62,665 nt of DNA from an uncultured Alphaproteobacteria bacterium. GTDB taxonomy: Bacteria; Pseudomonadota; Alphaproteobacteria; Caulobacterales; Caulobacteraceae. Both the position numbers and the translations under genes were made by a program. Location of the stretch: NCBI GenBank assembly GCA_937920085.1, contig CALETE010000007.1, positions 1 to 62,665 of the forward strand, in the 5' to 3' direction. The notes beneath the pieces are model-generated. The model did not search any database, was not told where the DNA came from, and was given only the letters and a program-made list of their open reading frames with translations. Of this stretch, positions 41,989 to 49,959 are shown piece by piece. How positions within the stretch are numbered: the stretch's first letter is position 1; each line of letters opens with the position of its first letter.

Positions 41989-43992
41989 ATGAGCCTGCTC
42001 CTCGCTGTGGCCCAAGCTGTGCTAGCTGTCGGTACCGGTCCGGCTGCGACCGGCGTGGTGGATTACCCCACGGCATACTTCGAGGCCGCACACCCAACAT
42101 CAGCCCGCGATATGCTGGACCGAATTCCCGGCTTTACCTTCGATGGCGGTGTCAGCGTTCGGGGCTATGAGGGCGCGGCTGGAAACGTTCTGGTGGATGG
42201 TCAGAGACCTGCAGCCAAGACCGACACCCTCGACGCCATACTGCGCCGTATTCCAACCACCAGCGTCGCGCGTATTGAAATCATTCGCGGCGGCGCCTCT
42301 GGGGTCGACATGCAGGGCCAAAGCGTCCTGGCAAATGTGGTCCTCAAGCGGGACACGTCTCGCACCCTCCAGATTAGCTCAGCAGCGACATACCTGACCA
42401 GCTCAGGACTGATCGTTCCCCAGGTACGCCTGGTGGGGACGGGGCAAGGAAACGGCCGCAAGTGGGACTTCAGCCTGTTAGCTGGCAAGTATATTGATGG
42501 CTCCTATGGCGATGGCCCGACCCTTAGAACGAATGGGAAGGGTGTGACCACACAAACGGGGTATTCGCAATCCAAAGCTGTCGGGGGAACCTACCAAGCC
42601 ACGGGGGCCTATGAGACGGCATTTGCGGGCGGGCGTCTCAAGGTCAATGGGCTGATCCTAAGCGCGCCCTATGATGATGATATTTCCAACCGCACCCTAA
42701 CGCCAGTGAATGCCCTAGAGCGGGAACATGTCAGCATAGATGCGGACAGCTCTGAATTAGGTATCCGGTTCAGTCGGCCCCTTGGGGCCCAATCATCCAT
42801 GGAATTGGTGGCCCTTCGGCAAGCCAAGGACACTGAATTCAGCGATCGGGTCAGGAACCCCTCAACGATTATTGATTTCGATCAGCGTTCCAAAACGGCT
42901 GAGAATATTCTGCGGGGAGTCTTCAAGCAGAAGCTTTCCCCGACCGTGGCCTGGGAATTTGGCCTCGAGGGGGCACAAAATACCCTGCGCAACCACCTGA
43001 CCTATTCGGAAAACGGTCAGAAAATTACCCTGCCGAGCGCCAATGTCACCGTGACCGAAAATCGCTACGAGGCGATTGCAAAGGCTTCCTGGTCGCCCAA
43101 TCGACAATGGACGGTGGAAACAGATATCCGGCAGGAGCTCTCAGACATCGCCTCAGAGGGCGATACGGTCCTGTCAAAATCCCTCAGCTACACAAAGCCG
43201 CGCCTGGCCGTGAAATGGTCCTACGCCGACGGCAATCAGATCCGGCTGCGCCTGGAGCGGGAAGTCGGCCAGCTGAATTTTTCAGACTTTACGGCATCGT
43301 CAGTGCTTAAAAATGGCTTGGTAACGGCTGGGAACCCAAGTCTTGTTCCAGAGCAAAGCTGGGTGACGGAGATCACATCCGAACACCAGGTTCTTGAACG
43401 CGGTGCTTTTTTGGTGACAGGACGACATATTCAATTGTCCAATGTCATAGATCGTGCGCCGATTTATACGGCTACGGGTGCCATCGACTCCCCGGCCAAT
43501 ATCGGATCTGGGACGAAGGACGAGGTGGCAATTAATGCGACCCTGCCCTTGGACAGCTTCGGGGCCAAGGGCATCCAGATCCAGTCCAATGTGACCTGGC
43601 GGCGATCCCGGGTTACCGACCCGACAACCCACGCGGAGCGCAGCATTTCTGGCTTACCCGATAAGGTTTGGGACGCCTCGCTGACCTGGGACCTGCCAGA
43701 ACGAAATCTGAACCTGACCCTGGTGCTGGCCGAAGAGATGAAATCGACCAATTATCGCTTCAATCAGGTGGAGACCCTCAAGGTGGGGTCCTTTCTCAGA
43801 TTTGTCGCCGTGTGGACGCCAGATCCAAAGACCTTGGTGCGGGTGGATATGTACAATCTGACCCGACAGCCGATCAGCTACAGGAATGATGTCTTTAGCG
43901 GCGCACGATCGAATTCCGGTCTCCTATATCGAGACTATCGCCAAGAGAGCCTTGGCCAGTTTGTTTCAATCGGCGTTCGTCGCAGCTTTTGA
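41989..43992 (+). CDS. TonB-dependent receptor-like outer-membrane protein (short form)
   Basis: A 667-residue outer-membrane protein started at ATG 41989, where TTGGAG lies 5 nt upstream; the GTG frame at 41974 only adds five residues. The signal peptide is short (MSLLLAVAQAVLAV). The plug is readable ('ARDMLDRIPGFTFDGGVSVR', 'NVLVDGQRP', 'IPTTSVARIEIIRGGASGVD', 'SVLANVVLKRD') and the barrel ends 'GQFVSIGVRRSF' with terminal Phe. No clear TonB box is seen between signal and plug. Flanked by terminators on both sides, so monocistronic. Substrate unknown; the neighbouring acyl-CoA genes make a hydrophobic substrate conceivable. Confidence 0.87.
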   Translation: MSLLLAVAQAVLAVGTGPAATGVVDYPTAYFEAAHPTSARDMLDRIPGFTFDGGVSVRGYEGAAGNVLVDGQRPAAKTDTLDAILRRIPTTSVARIEIIRGGASGVDMQGQSVLANVVLKRDTSRTLQISSAATYLTSSGLIVPQVRLVGTGQGNGRKWDFSLLAGKYIDGSYGDGPTLRTNGKGVTTQTGYSQSKAVGGTYQATGAYETAFAGGRLKVNGLILSAPYDDDISNRTLTPVNALEREHVSIDADSSELGIRFSRPLGAQSSMELVALRQAKDTEFSDRVRNPSTIIDFDQRSKTAENILRGVFKQKLSPTVAWEFGLEGAQNTLRNHLTYSENGQKITLPSANVTVTENRYEAIAKASWSPNRQWTVETDIRQELSDIASEGDTVLSKSLSYTKPRLAVKWSYADGNQIRLRLEREVGQLNFSDFTASSVLKNGLVTAGNPSLVPEQSWVTEITSEHQVLERGAFLVTGRHIQLSNVIDRAPIYTATGAIDSPANIGSGTKDEVAINATLPLDSFGAKGIQIQSNVTWRRSRVTDPTTHAERSISGLPDKVWDASLTWDLPERNLNLTLVLAEEMKSTNYRFNQVETLKVGSFLRFVAVWTPDPKTLVRVDMYNLTRQPISYRNDVFSGARSNSGLLYRDYRQESLGQFVSIGVRRSF

Positions 43993-44035
43993 GAAATCCT
44001 CGGCGCGGCTTTGTGACTTAGGTTCTAAACCAACC

Positions 44036-44062
44036 AAAAAAAGAGGGCACCCAAAGGTGCCC
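44036..44062 (-). terminator. Rho-independent terminator of the decapeptide-repeat gene
   Basis: Read on the minus strand: GGGCACC/GGTGCCC stem (44062-44056 with 44051-44045), 4-nt loop, then a U-tract from the A-run 44042-44036. It can also act weakly on the plus-strand receptor transcript arriving from the left (ATATTTTT at about 44068-44075). Confidence 0.8.
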
Positions 44063-44149
44063 CCGCGATATTTTTGACCAGACAACTGACCTGTAAGCAA
44101 AGGCACCGGCTCTCAGAAAGACCTGGGAGACCGGTTACAAAGCCCGCAA

Positions 44150-44389
44150 TCAGACTGGCTGAACGCTGCCGTAGCCAGTGATGACAGGTTGAACACTGCC
44201 GTAGCCAGTGATGACAGGCTGAACGCTGCCGTAGCCAGTGATGACAGGCGAAACGCTGCCATAGCCAGTGATGACAGGTTGAACACTGCCGTAGTTCGTT
44301 GACGCCTGACCCGCGCTCGCAGCGCCCGCCAGAACGGTGGCGGCTGCAAAAGCGGCGCATGCGGCGGTCATCTTCATAGACTTGCCCAT
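44150..44389 (-). CDS. Small secreted protein made of decapeptide repeats
   Basis: A 79-residue protein of no family I recognise. Signal peptide: MGKSMKMTAACAAFAAATV then a cleavage-type 'AGAASAG'. The mature part is about 50 residues, nearly all of it a tandem decapeptide, GYGSVQPVIT (variants SVSPVIT), ending 'GYGSVQPV'. ATG 44389 is chosen because GGGAG lies 7 nt before it; ATGs at 44395 and 44419 are less well placed. It has its own terminator. The Gly-Tyr and alternating Val/Ile pattern could form a beta-solenoid, amyloid-like fibre or surface coat; this is inference. Confidence 0.7.
   Translation of the reverse strand: MGKSMKMTAACAAFAAATVLAGAASAGQASTNYGSVQPVITGYGSVSPVITGYGSVQPVITGYGSVQPVITGYGSVQPV
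44161..44294 (-). repeat. 30-bp tandem repeat inside the secreted-protein gene
   Basis: Units of exactly 30 bp at 44161-44190, 44191-44220, 44221-44250 and 44251-44280, plus a partial fifth to about 44294. They differ by only a few bases (for example AACGCTGCC versus AACACTGCC), most of them silent. The period is a multiple of three and encodes one decapeptide per unit, so copy number can change without frameshift. Confidence 0.92.
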
Positions 44390-44758
44390 AGTCATGCTCC
44401 CTGAAAATTGCCGCCCCAAACAACCAATTTCGATCGGGAGGCGAGTTCCGGAAATGATGTTTGGTGCCTGCGTGAAAGAGAGTCAATATTTGGTAACTCT
44501 AATTTTTCACCCTTTAGAAAATATTTTGCTTAGCCATCTTAGTAAACCACGCTTGTTCACAGATCCAAAAATGGGATGAAAATGTGAGCCTCGAGGGCGA
44601 AAGACATCACCGAATGATACATAACTTTTTGTTATTATTATTGTTTTCAGATCATCTTATCGACGGCAAAAGCCATCTTGAAGCTCACATACGGCTCCCA
44701 GACGATCTCTCGCGGCGCAATGTGGCGCAGACAATATGCTTTGGTCAGAACCCTCAAT

Positions 44759-44792
44759 GTTAATATTCATTAACGCCGAGACTGGCTAAATC
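44759..44792 (+). promoter_or_regulatory. Candidate promoter with TTAA palindrome for the Cys-rich-repeat gene
   Basis: GTTAAT-ATTC-ATTAAC (44759-44774) is a perfect inverted repeat that also contains TTAA-N6-TTAAC, one base short of the CtrA motif. GCTAAATC (44785-44792) matches the Caulobacter housekeeping -10 GCTANAWC exactly. A start near 44800 would give a leader of about 145 nt. Confidence 0.5.
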
Positions 44793-44823
44793 TTAACGGA
44801 AGTTTCTAAATGCACCCTGGCTA

Positions 44824-44865
44824 GGGGGATGACTGGCACCCCCGTGCCGTAACGGCAGCTCTGCC
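44824..44865 (+). promoter_or_regulatory. Nested, mutually exclusive hairpins in the leader
   Basis: Four overlapping perfect stems in 42 nt: GGGGG 44824-44828/CCCCC 44839-44843; GGCAC 44835-44839/GTGCC 44844-44848; TGCCG 44845-44849/CGGCA 44853-44857; GGCA 44854-44857/TGCC 44862-44865. Each shares bases with its neighbour, so the RNA can adopt alternative folds. Function unknown; no known riboswitch recognised. Confidence 0.4.
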
Positions 44866-44944
44866 CTGTCGTCACATCTTGCAAAGCGCGACGAGACTGC
44901 GTTTAAGAAGGCTAATTTTACGCAGCTTCTACAAGGAATCTTCC

Positions 44945-45214
44945 ATGACCTACCGCTTAGGCCTCGCCGTTTCAGCGCTTTGCATCATCGCCATCGGGTC
45001 CATGGCTGCAGCCCAGACCCCACCCCCAGCATCGCCAGAGGCCATGGCATCCGTGCGCGCAGCCTGCATGTCCTCAATCATGAGCCTCTGCTCTGCCGAA
45101 GCCATGTCCGGCGACCGTCCTGCCGTCCGAGCATGTCTCATCAAGAATTTGGATAAGACGGCCCCGGAATGCCAGGCCGCTGTCAAGGCAACGGCGCAGT
45201 CCGTCCAACACTAG
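44945..45214 (+). CDS. Secreted cysteine-rich-repeat (Cys_rich_FGFR-like) protein
   Basis: An 89-residue protein. Signal peptide about 1-24 (TYRLGLAVSALCIIAIGSM, cleavage after AAAQ region). The mature domain 'VRAACMSSIMSLCSAEA', 'RPAVRACLIKNLDKTAPECQAAV' matches the bacterial cysteine-rich repeat: four Cys in C-x(n)-LC...AC-L..N.D...-EC order, expected to form two disulfides in the periplasm. ATG 44945 has AAGGA 7 nt upstream; an upstream in-frame extension to 44879 is not credible. Role unknown in the family. The long structured leader suggests regulated expression. Confidence 0.8.
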   Translation: MTYRLGLAVSALCIIAIGSMAAAQTPPPASPEAMASVRAACMSSIMSLCSAEAMSGDRPAVRACLIKNLDKTAPECQAAVKATAQSVQH

Positions 45215-45237
45215 TTGGAAATTCCCCCCTGTCGCGC

Positions 45238-45263
45238 TTGGCGTCATACGGGGGACTGCTAGG
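45238..45263 (+). promoter_or_regulatory. Candidate promoter of the enoyl-CoA hydratase gene
   Basis: TTGGCG (45238-45243) and GCTAGG (45258-45263) have the compact spacing of Caulobacter-type promoters (TTGACGS-N10-14-GCTANAWC) and lie 39 bp before the GTG start. Two deviations from consensus make this tentative. Confidence 0.4.
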
Positions 45264-45301
45264 GTGCACATTAAGAACGCGCTCAAAATGGGAGATATGC
45301 C

Positions 45302-46096
45302 GTGAGCCAATTGGTCAAGATCAAGGACACAGGGCATGTCCGCACCATCACCTTGAACCGCGCCGACAAGAAAAACGCCCTTAGCACTGAGCTGGCCTGG
45401 GGTGTGATCGAGGCGGTGGACGCCGCAGTGAAGGACGACAATGTCTGGGTCGTCGCCATCACCGGTAGCGGGGACGCGTTTTGTGCTGGCCTAGACCTGT
45501 CTGGGGGCGAAAGGTATTCGCCTCACTCGCCACAGATCACCCAGCTGGACGATGTGTCATGGGTGGGAAACTTCCTGCTCGCCATCCGTAAGCGCTGCGA
45601 TAAGCCGGTGGTCGGTGGGATCAATGGGGTGGCCGTGGGTGCAGGCCTTGGCCTTGCCATGGCAACAGATGTACGTCTTGTGGCCAGAAGCGCCAGACTA
45701 ATGGCCGGATACACCCGGATTGGCGGGTCGCCGGACGCTGGCCTGACCATCACCCTGCCCCAGGCCATGGGCTATGAGAAGGCCATGCGCTTCATGATGG
45801 AAAACCGTACCGTCACCGGCGACGAAGCCGTAGATTGGGGTCTGGCTGGAGAGGCCGTCGACGACGACAAGTTTGCCGATCGTCTTGAGGCCTATTGCCA
45901 AAGCCTCTGTGAATGGTCGCCCATCACCCTGCGTTTGCTAAAGCGCGGCATTGTGAAGTCCTACGAAACCCCCGACCTCGAAACCCAGCTTCGATATGAG
46001 GTGTCAAATATTCGTATGGCCTTCGCGAGCGAAGATGCCCAGGAGGCGAGGAAGGCCTTCTTCGAGAAGCGTAAGCCGGTCTTCAAGGGCAAATAG
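45302..46096 (+). CDS. Enoyl-CoA hydratase/isomerase family protein
   Basis: A 264-residue crotonase-fold enzyme. 'ITGSGDAFCAGLDLSGG' forms the first half of the oxyanion hole, 'GGINGVAVGAGLGLAMATDV' the second. In the catalytic segment 'GYTRIGGSPDAGLTITLP' the usual hydratase Glu residues are replaced by Asp or absent, so it may be an isomerase, thioesterase or lyase rather than a classical hydratase. GTG start with GGGAGA upstream. It stands 3.5 kb after the dehydrogenase array and could act on the same acyl-CoA chain, though in a separate transcript. Confidence 0.87.
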   Translation: MSQLVKIKDTGHVRTITLNRADKKNALSTELAWGVIEAVDAAVKDDNVWVVAITGSGDAFCAGLDLSGGERYSPHSPQITQLDDVSWVGNFLLAIRKRCDKPVVGGINGVAVGAGLGLAMATDVRLVARSARLMAGYTRIGGSPDAGLTITLPQAMGYEKAMRFMMENRTVTGDEAVDWGLAGEAVDDDKFADRLEAYCQSLCEWSPITLRLLKRGIVKSYETPDLETQLRYEVSNIRMAFASEDAQEARKAFFEKRKPVFKGK

Positions 46097-46117
46097 CCAG
46101 AGTTTAAGCGCCCGAGG

Positions 46118-48676
46118 CTATGGGGCTAGCACCTTGGCCGGAAGCCTCTCGCCAGCCCAGCGCTGTACGGCACCGATCAGGGCCGCCGGTGAAATTGGCT
46201 TGCCGATATGATCATTCATGCCGGCTTCGGCACTGGCCTTCAGATGGTCTGGCAAGATGTTGGCACTTAAGGCCACGATCGGGGTTTGGCTATTCTCCGA
46301 CTCTAGGGCGCGAATGGCCCGGGCCGCAGCCAATCCGTCCATGCCCGGCATTTGTAGATCCATTAAGATGAGATCATAGGACTGGATCATGGCCATGGAG
46401 ACGGCCGATGCGCCGCCGTCGGCTTCGTCCACTGTCTGTCCAACCGATTCCAGCAGAACACGAACGAGCTCTCGGTTGGTATTGAGGTCATCAACCACCA
46501 GGATGCGTAGACAGGTCGCTGGGCCAGGCTGGTTGGTGGCGCCTTTATCCTCTGGAACGGCCATGCGGTTGGGGGCTGTGGCCTCTGGAGCAGGCACCCA
46601 GAAGCTAAAAGTCGAGCCCTTCCCGGGGTCAGAGACAACAGATATTTCGCCGCCCAACAAGGTCGTAAGCTGGCGGCAAATCGACAGGCCAAGACCCGTC
46701 CCGCCGTATCTCCGGGCGATGGATCCATCCACCTGAGAGAACCGTTGAAAAAGGCGGCCGATCATATCTTCCGCAATGCCAACACCGGTATCATCCACCG
46801 ACAGGTTAAAGCGGGATCTTAGACGATCATATTTGCCATGGATGGTCACAGACCCTGTCTCAGTAAATTTCAGAGCGTTGCTGACCAAATTGCTGAGAAT
46901 CTGCCTTAGCCTGCCGCCATCAACAAAAAGGTAGGCTGGGCAGGCCTCGTCTAGGCAGAGACTGAGGGCGAGACCCTTTTCAGTGGCCTGATTGCCGAAG
47001 TTCTCGATGGCGTCTTCCAACAGGGCGCGCACCTCAATGTCCTGCGGGTCGACCTCAATTTGCCCGACTTCTAATTTTGAAAAGTCGAGAATGTCGTTGA
47101 CCACATGCAGAAGGGCCTGACTGCTGTTGGCCACACGCCTAGCATAGGACTTGGCGGTTGGCGGCAGAGTCGATAGCTCCTGGAGCAGGTTCGAAAAGCC
47201 GATAATACCGGTGAGGGGGGTGCGGATTTCATGGCTCATATTGGCCAGGAATTCAGTCTTTGCCTCTGCTGCGGCCTCGGCCCTTTGCTTGGCCTGGAGC
47301 AGATCCTCCTCCAGCTCACGGCGCAAGGTGACGTCTCGAAAATTGGTCACGGCCGAGACCGGAAGTCCATCTTCATTGCGGATGACCGTCGGGTAACCCT
47401 CTAACCAGACCCACCCACCATCGGCGGTCCGGAATCGGAATTGTCCGTGTAACGTGCCATCGGCGGCGGTACCTGCGAAAATTTTGCCGATCAGCACCTC
47501 GCACTCGGCCTTGTCATCAGGATGCAAAAATTCGAAGGCGTGTCGACCGGTCAGGTCCTCTGGGGAAAAACCCAGACGCCGGATGGAGGGTGACACATAA
47601 AGTATGTGGGCATCCGCACCGGCCCAGACAACGATATCGGTCGTATGGTCGGCAAGCATACGGAAGCGAGATTCACTCTCTTTCAGAGCTGCCTGGCGGT
47701 TATGCATCTCGGTGACATCGACCACAGCCCCCAGAAGGGTGACCGGCAAGCCTTCCCCCATGGATTCGAACATGAACCGTACTGAAAGCTGACGATGGTC
47801 GCCGTCGGGACGGCGAATACGTGTCTCAAACGCCGCTTCCTGGCCACCCGACAGAGCTTGGTTGACGAGAGACCAGATGCGCTGCTGGTCTTCGGGGTCG
47901 CAGAGACCGAGAAGGTCGCTGAGACTAGGAGGCGCACCCTTGGGATCAAAGCCGTGTATGCGATAGGCACCGGCGGACAGGGTAAGTTCGAAGGTCGCAC
48001 CATCCAACCGCCAATGCCCCATGCCGGAGATTTCTTCGGCCATCAGCGCCAGCCGGTTAGACGCTGCCATGGCTATGGCGCTTTCACCCACGGACTTTAG
48101 CGCTGCCTTTTCGCGGAGCCTGCTTTCATGCAGCGAAGACTGCATCCTGCGAAATACGATAAAAATCAGAAGCGGGCTGGCTAACAAGGTGATGAGGCCG
48201 AGATAATCCTGCCCGTCGATCAGTCGCTGTCCCTCTTTCAGCACAAGGAGCAGGACCGTAAAAATGAACGGGGTCAGATCGAGCCAGAGCTTTCGGGGCG
48301 TACTGTAATGTTCAATGATGGACTGGAAGGCCACCATGCCAAAAAAAGCGACGGCAAGGGTCTGGGCCGGACCGCCCTCTCCATAGAGGACGTAGGCGGC
48401 AAGCCCATAACCTGCGCTCGTTAGCCATTTCAGCCATTGTTCAAGAACCACCCGATGAAATCGTGCGGCAAGGCCCTCTGCGACAAGCAGGAGCATCATG
48501 CAAATGAACCAGAGACCGGTCGAGACAATGCCAAAATAGGCTGTCGAAGCCGCGACCACCAAGGCCAGAATGAGAATGCGGGCGACCGGAATGACCTCCA
48601 ATGGTGCGCGCGCAAGGGCCTCTGGGTCATCATCCCGCCTACCGATCCACAGACGCGGCCTGGGCTTGGATTGCAT
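46118..48676 (-). CDS. Hybrid sensor histidine kinase with two PAS-like domains and a receiver
   Basis: An 852-residue inner-membrane sensor. About six membrane helices occupy the first ~180 residues. Two PAS/PAC units follow (about 210-330 and 330-455; 'YVSPSIRRLGFSPEDLTG', 'GRHAFEFLHPDD'). HisKA 'ANMSHEIRTPLTG' has the phospho-His at about residue 482; the HATPase has 'NLVSNALKF', 'DDTGVGIAEDM', 'GGTGLGLSI'; a C-terminal receiver carries phospho-Asp at about 773 ('LILMDLQMPGMDG') and Lys in 'HIGKPIS'. ATG 48676 has GGGGAGG close upstream; ATG 48694 would add six residues. No response regulator is adjacent. Signal unknown. Confidence 0.93.
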   Translation of the reverse strand: MQSKPRPRLWIGRRDDDPEALARAPLEVIPVARILILALVVAASTAYFGIVSTGLWFICMMLLLVAEGLAARFHRVVLEQWLKWLTSAGYGLAAYVLYGEGGPAQTLAVAFFGMVAFQSIIEHYSTPRKLWLDLTPFIFTVLLLVLKEGQRLIDGQDYLGLITLLASPLLIFIVFRRMQSSLHESRLREKAALKSVGESAIAMAASNRLALMAEEISGMGHWRLDGATFELTLSAGAYRIHGFDPKGAPPSLSDLLGLCDPEDQQRIWSLVNQALSGGQEAAFETRIRRPDGDHRQLSVRFMFESMGEGLPVTLLGAVVDVTEMHNRQAALKESESRFRMLADHTTDIVVWAGADAHILYVSPSIRRLGFSPEDLTGRHAFEFLHPDDKAECEVLIGKIFAGTAADGTLHGQFRFRTADGGWVWLEGYPTVIRNEDGLPVSAVTNFRDVTLRRELEEDLLQAKQRAEAAAEAKTEFLANMSHEIRTPLTGIIGFSNLLQELSTLPPTAKSYARRVANSSQALLHVVNDILDFSKLEVGQIEVDPQDIEVRALLEDAIENFGNQATEKGLALSLCLDEACPAYLFVDGGRLRQILSNLVSNALKFTETGSVTIHGKYDRLRSRFNLSVDDTGVGIAEDMIGRLFQRFSQVDGSIARRYGGTGLGLSICRQLTTLLGGEISVVSDPGKGSTFSFWVPAPEATAPNRMAVPEDKGATNQPGPATCLRILVVDDLNTNRELVRVLLESVGQTVDEADGGASAVSMAMIQSYDLILMDLQMPGMDGLAAARAIRALESENSQTPIVALSANILPDHLKASAEAGMNDHIGKPISPAALIGAVQRWAGERLPAKVLAP

Positions 48677-48745
48677 GACCTCCCCTTCGTGCATGACCTG
48701 TATACAAATCCATTCGTTGCAGAGACACAGACAGCAACTTTAAGA

Positions 48746-48773
48746 TAGTCTTACAACTTCAGGTATAAGACTA
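48746..48773. promoter_or_regulatory. Inverted repeat in a divergent promoter region (candidate operator)
   Basis: TAGTCTTA (48746-48753) and TAAGACTA (48766-48773) are perfect 8-bp arms with a 12-bp spacer, placing half-sites two helical turns apart. It lies between the divergent histidine kinase and thioesterase genes, so a dimeric regulator could control both. No T-run follows, so it is not a terminator. Confidence 0.5.
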
Positions 48774-48885
48774 AATATGCTGGTCGTTAATGACATGATT
48801 TTAGAAAACCGAAAACCGTTACACACTATACTTGGCATTAGATTTAGGAATGGCAGTGATGTTCTGCCGATCAAGGAGAACACTC

Positions 48886-49311
48886 ATGAGTGAAGAGGCA
48901 CCGGCCATCCAGGACCTTCAATGCTCGCTTGGACAGCAGCGCGTGATCACACACGAGGCTGGTCAGGCGGCGATCGAGTATTTAGCCGGTATGCACATGT
49001 GTCATTCCGGTGGCGTCGTCCAAGGTGGCTTCATCTGCGGATGGATTGACGCAGCCATGGCGCACGCCGCCATGACCGAAGGGGGCGACATGACCCCTAT
49101 GTCCCTAGAGCTCAAGGTTAGCTTTTTTGCGCCTGCCCGACCCGGCTTGGTCGTGGCCGAGGGCTGGATCGAGCGGCGAGGCAAGTCCACCTGCTTTGCC
49201 GAGGGCCGATTGCTCAATGCAGCCGGTGAGGTCCTGGCCAAGGGTACATCAACCATCCGGTTGATCCCAAGGGCGCAGGTCGAAGCCAGTGCGCGCCGCG
49301 CCATGGCGTAG
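48886..49311 (+). CDS. PaaI-type hotdog thioesterase
   Basis: A 141-residue single hotdog domain. 'HSGGVVQGGFICGWIDAAMAHAA' is the substrate-binding helix of PaaI/YbgC-like thioesterases (HGG.. motif), followed by 'SLELKVSFFAPARPG' and 'RRGKSTCFAEGRLLNAAGEVLAKGTST'. ATG 48886 has AAGGAG 8 nt upstream; an earlier in-frame ATG (48832) adds 18 residues without support. It should hydrolyse acyl- or aryl-CoA thioesters. The stop lies 4 bp from the converging gene's stop. Confidence 0.88.
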   Translation: MSEEAPAIQDLQCSLGQQRVITHEAGQAAIEYLAGMHMCHSGGVVQGGFICGWIDAAMAHAAMTEGGDMTPMSLELKVSFFAPARPGLVVAEGWIERRGKSTCFAEGRLLNAAGEVLAKGTSTIRLIPRAQVEASARRAMA

Positions 49312-49315
49312 AGCT

Positions 49316-49897
49316 CTAGACCTTAAAGCTCAGGGTCGCCATGCCCGCTGGGGACACCGCCAACTCGCCCTTGATTTGTTGCACCAAACTCTTGGCCAGC
49401 CACAGGCCAAACGGCTCACTTGAGGGGGCCATACTGTGGCCAGAGCTTGAAATCGTTAGCACATAAGTCCCAGACCCTAGGCGGAGGTCTAGCCGTATCT
49501 CATGGCCTCCACCTCCGTGAAAGACATGGGTGGCAGCGTTGGCGACCAACTCCAAGATCGCCAGGGCGACACTTTGCGCGACAGCCTCATGGAGCGTCAG
49601 TGGACACAGGTCCAAGACCACCTCAATTTTCGGGTGCCGATACCGATCGCGCCAGACCCCGGCCATGGCAGAAAGATAGGCTTCGATATCAACCTGATCG
49701 TCGCGGACAAACCTCTCCAAGGTTCCCAGATCGACAATCGTGTCGGCCATCCAGGCAAGGCTCTGGGCCGAGGTCAGGTCTTGACCCTTTTGGGCACGCA
49801 GGCGCGCCAGGGCCGCCAGAAAGTGAAAGGTGTTGGCCACCCGATGGCGGATCTGAGCCTGCAGGTCTTGGCCTGAATGGGCGGGTGTGACGGGCAT
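49316..49897 (-). CDS. Degenerate HisKA_2-type histidine kinase/phosphotransferase
   Basis: A 193-residue soluble protein with no sensor domain. The dimerisation/phosphorylation helix 'QIRHRVANTFHFLAALARL' resembles HisKA_2/HWE H-boxes, with candidate phospho-His at residue 18. The N-box 'LAILELVANAATHVF' is good, but the G1 box that should contain Asp-x-Gly reads 'TISSSGHSM', losing the Asp that binds adenine, while 'PFGLWLAKSLVQQIKGEL' keeps the later fold. It may therefore be a phosphotransfer or binding protein rather than an active kinase. No adjacent response regulator. Confidence 0.75.
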   Translation of the reverse strand: MPVTPAHSGQDLQAQIRHRVANTFHFLAALARLRAQKGQDLTSAQSLAWMADTIVDLGTLERFVRDDQVDIEAYLSAMAGVWRDRYRHPKIEVVLDLCPLTLHEAVAQSVALAILELVANAATHVFHGGGGHEIRLDLRLGSGTYVLTISSSGHSMAPSSEPFGLWLAKSLVQQIKGELAVSPAGMATLSFKV

Positions 49898-49959
49898 ATC
49901 TTCTCTGACCTTCTCAATCCGACCTAAGTCAAACCCTGATCCTTTACCCCCATGAGGGC

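Larger units (their letters stand above)
44390..44944. other. 555-bp AT-rich intergenic region with divergent promoters
   Basis: No credible gene in either strand. It separates the decapeptide-repeat gene (minus) from the Cys-rich-repeat gene (plus). The left two thirds (44460-44660) are strongly AT-rich against the genome background, with runs such as TTTTTGTTATTATTATTG. The right third carries the promoter, TTAA palindrome and nested hairpins described separately. A small RNA cannot be ruled out. Confidence 0.6.

Noticed and set aside
44161..44294. CRISPR-like array
   Set aside because: Units are directly adjacent with no spacers, the period is 30 bp and codes for a decapeptide; no cas genes are present.
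44025..44486. A minus-strand frame of 153 residues with repeats such as 'HHWLRQCSTC'
   Set aside because: The 30-bp DNA repeat is open in several frames. Only the frame with a signal peptide and a Shine-Dalgarno (44150-44389) looks like a protein; this one has neither.
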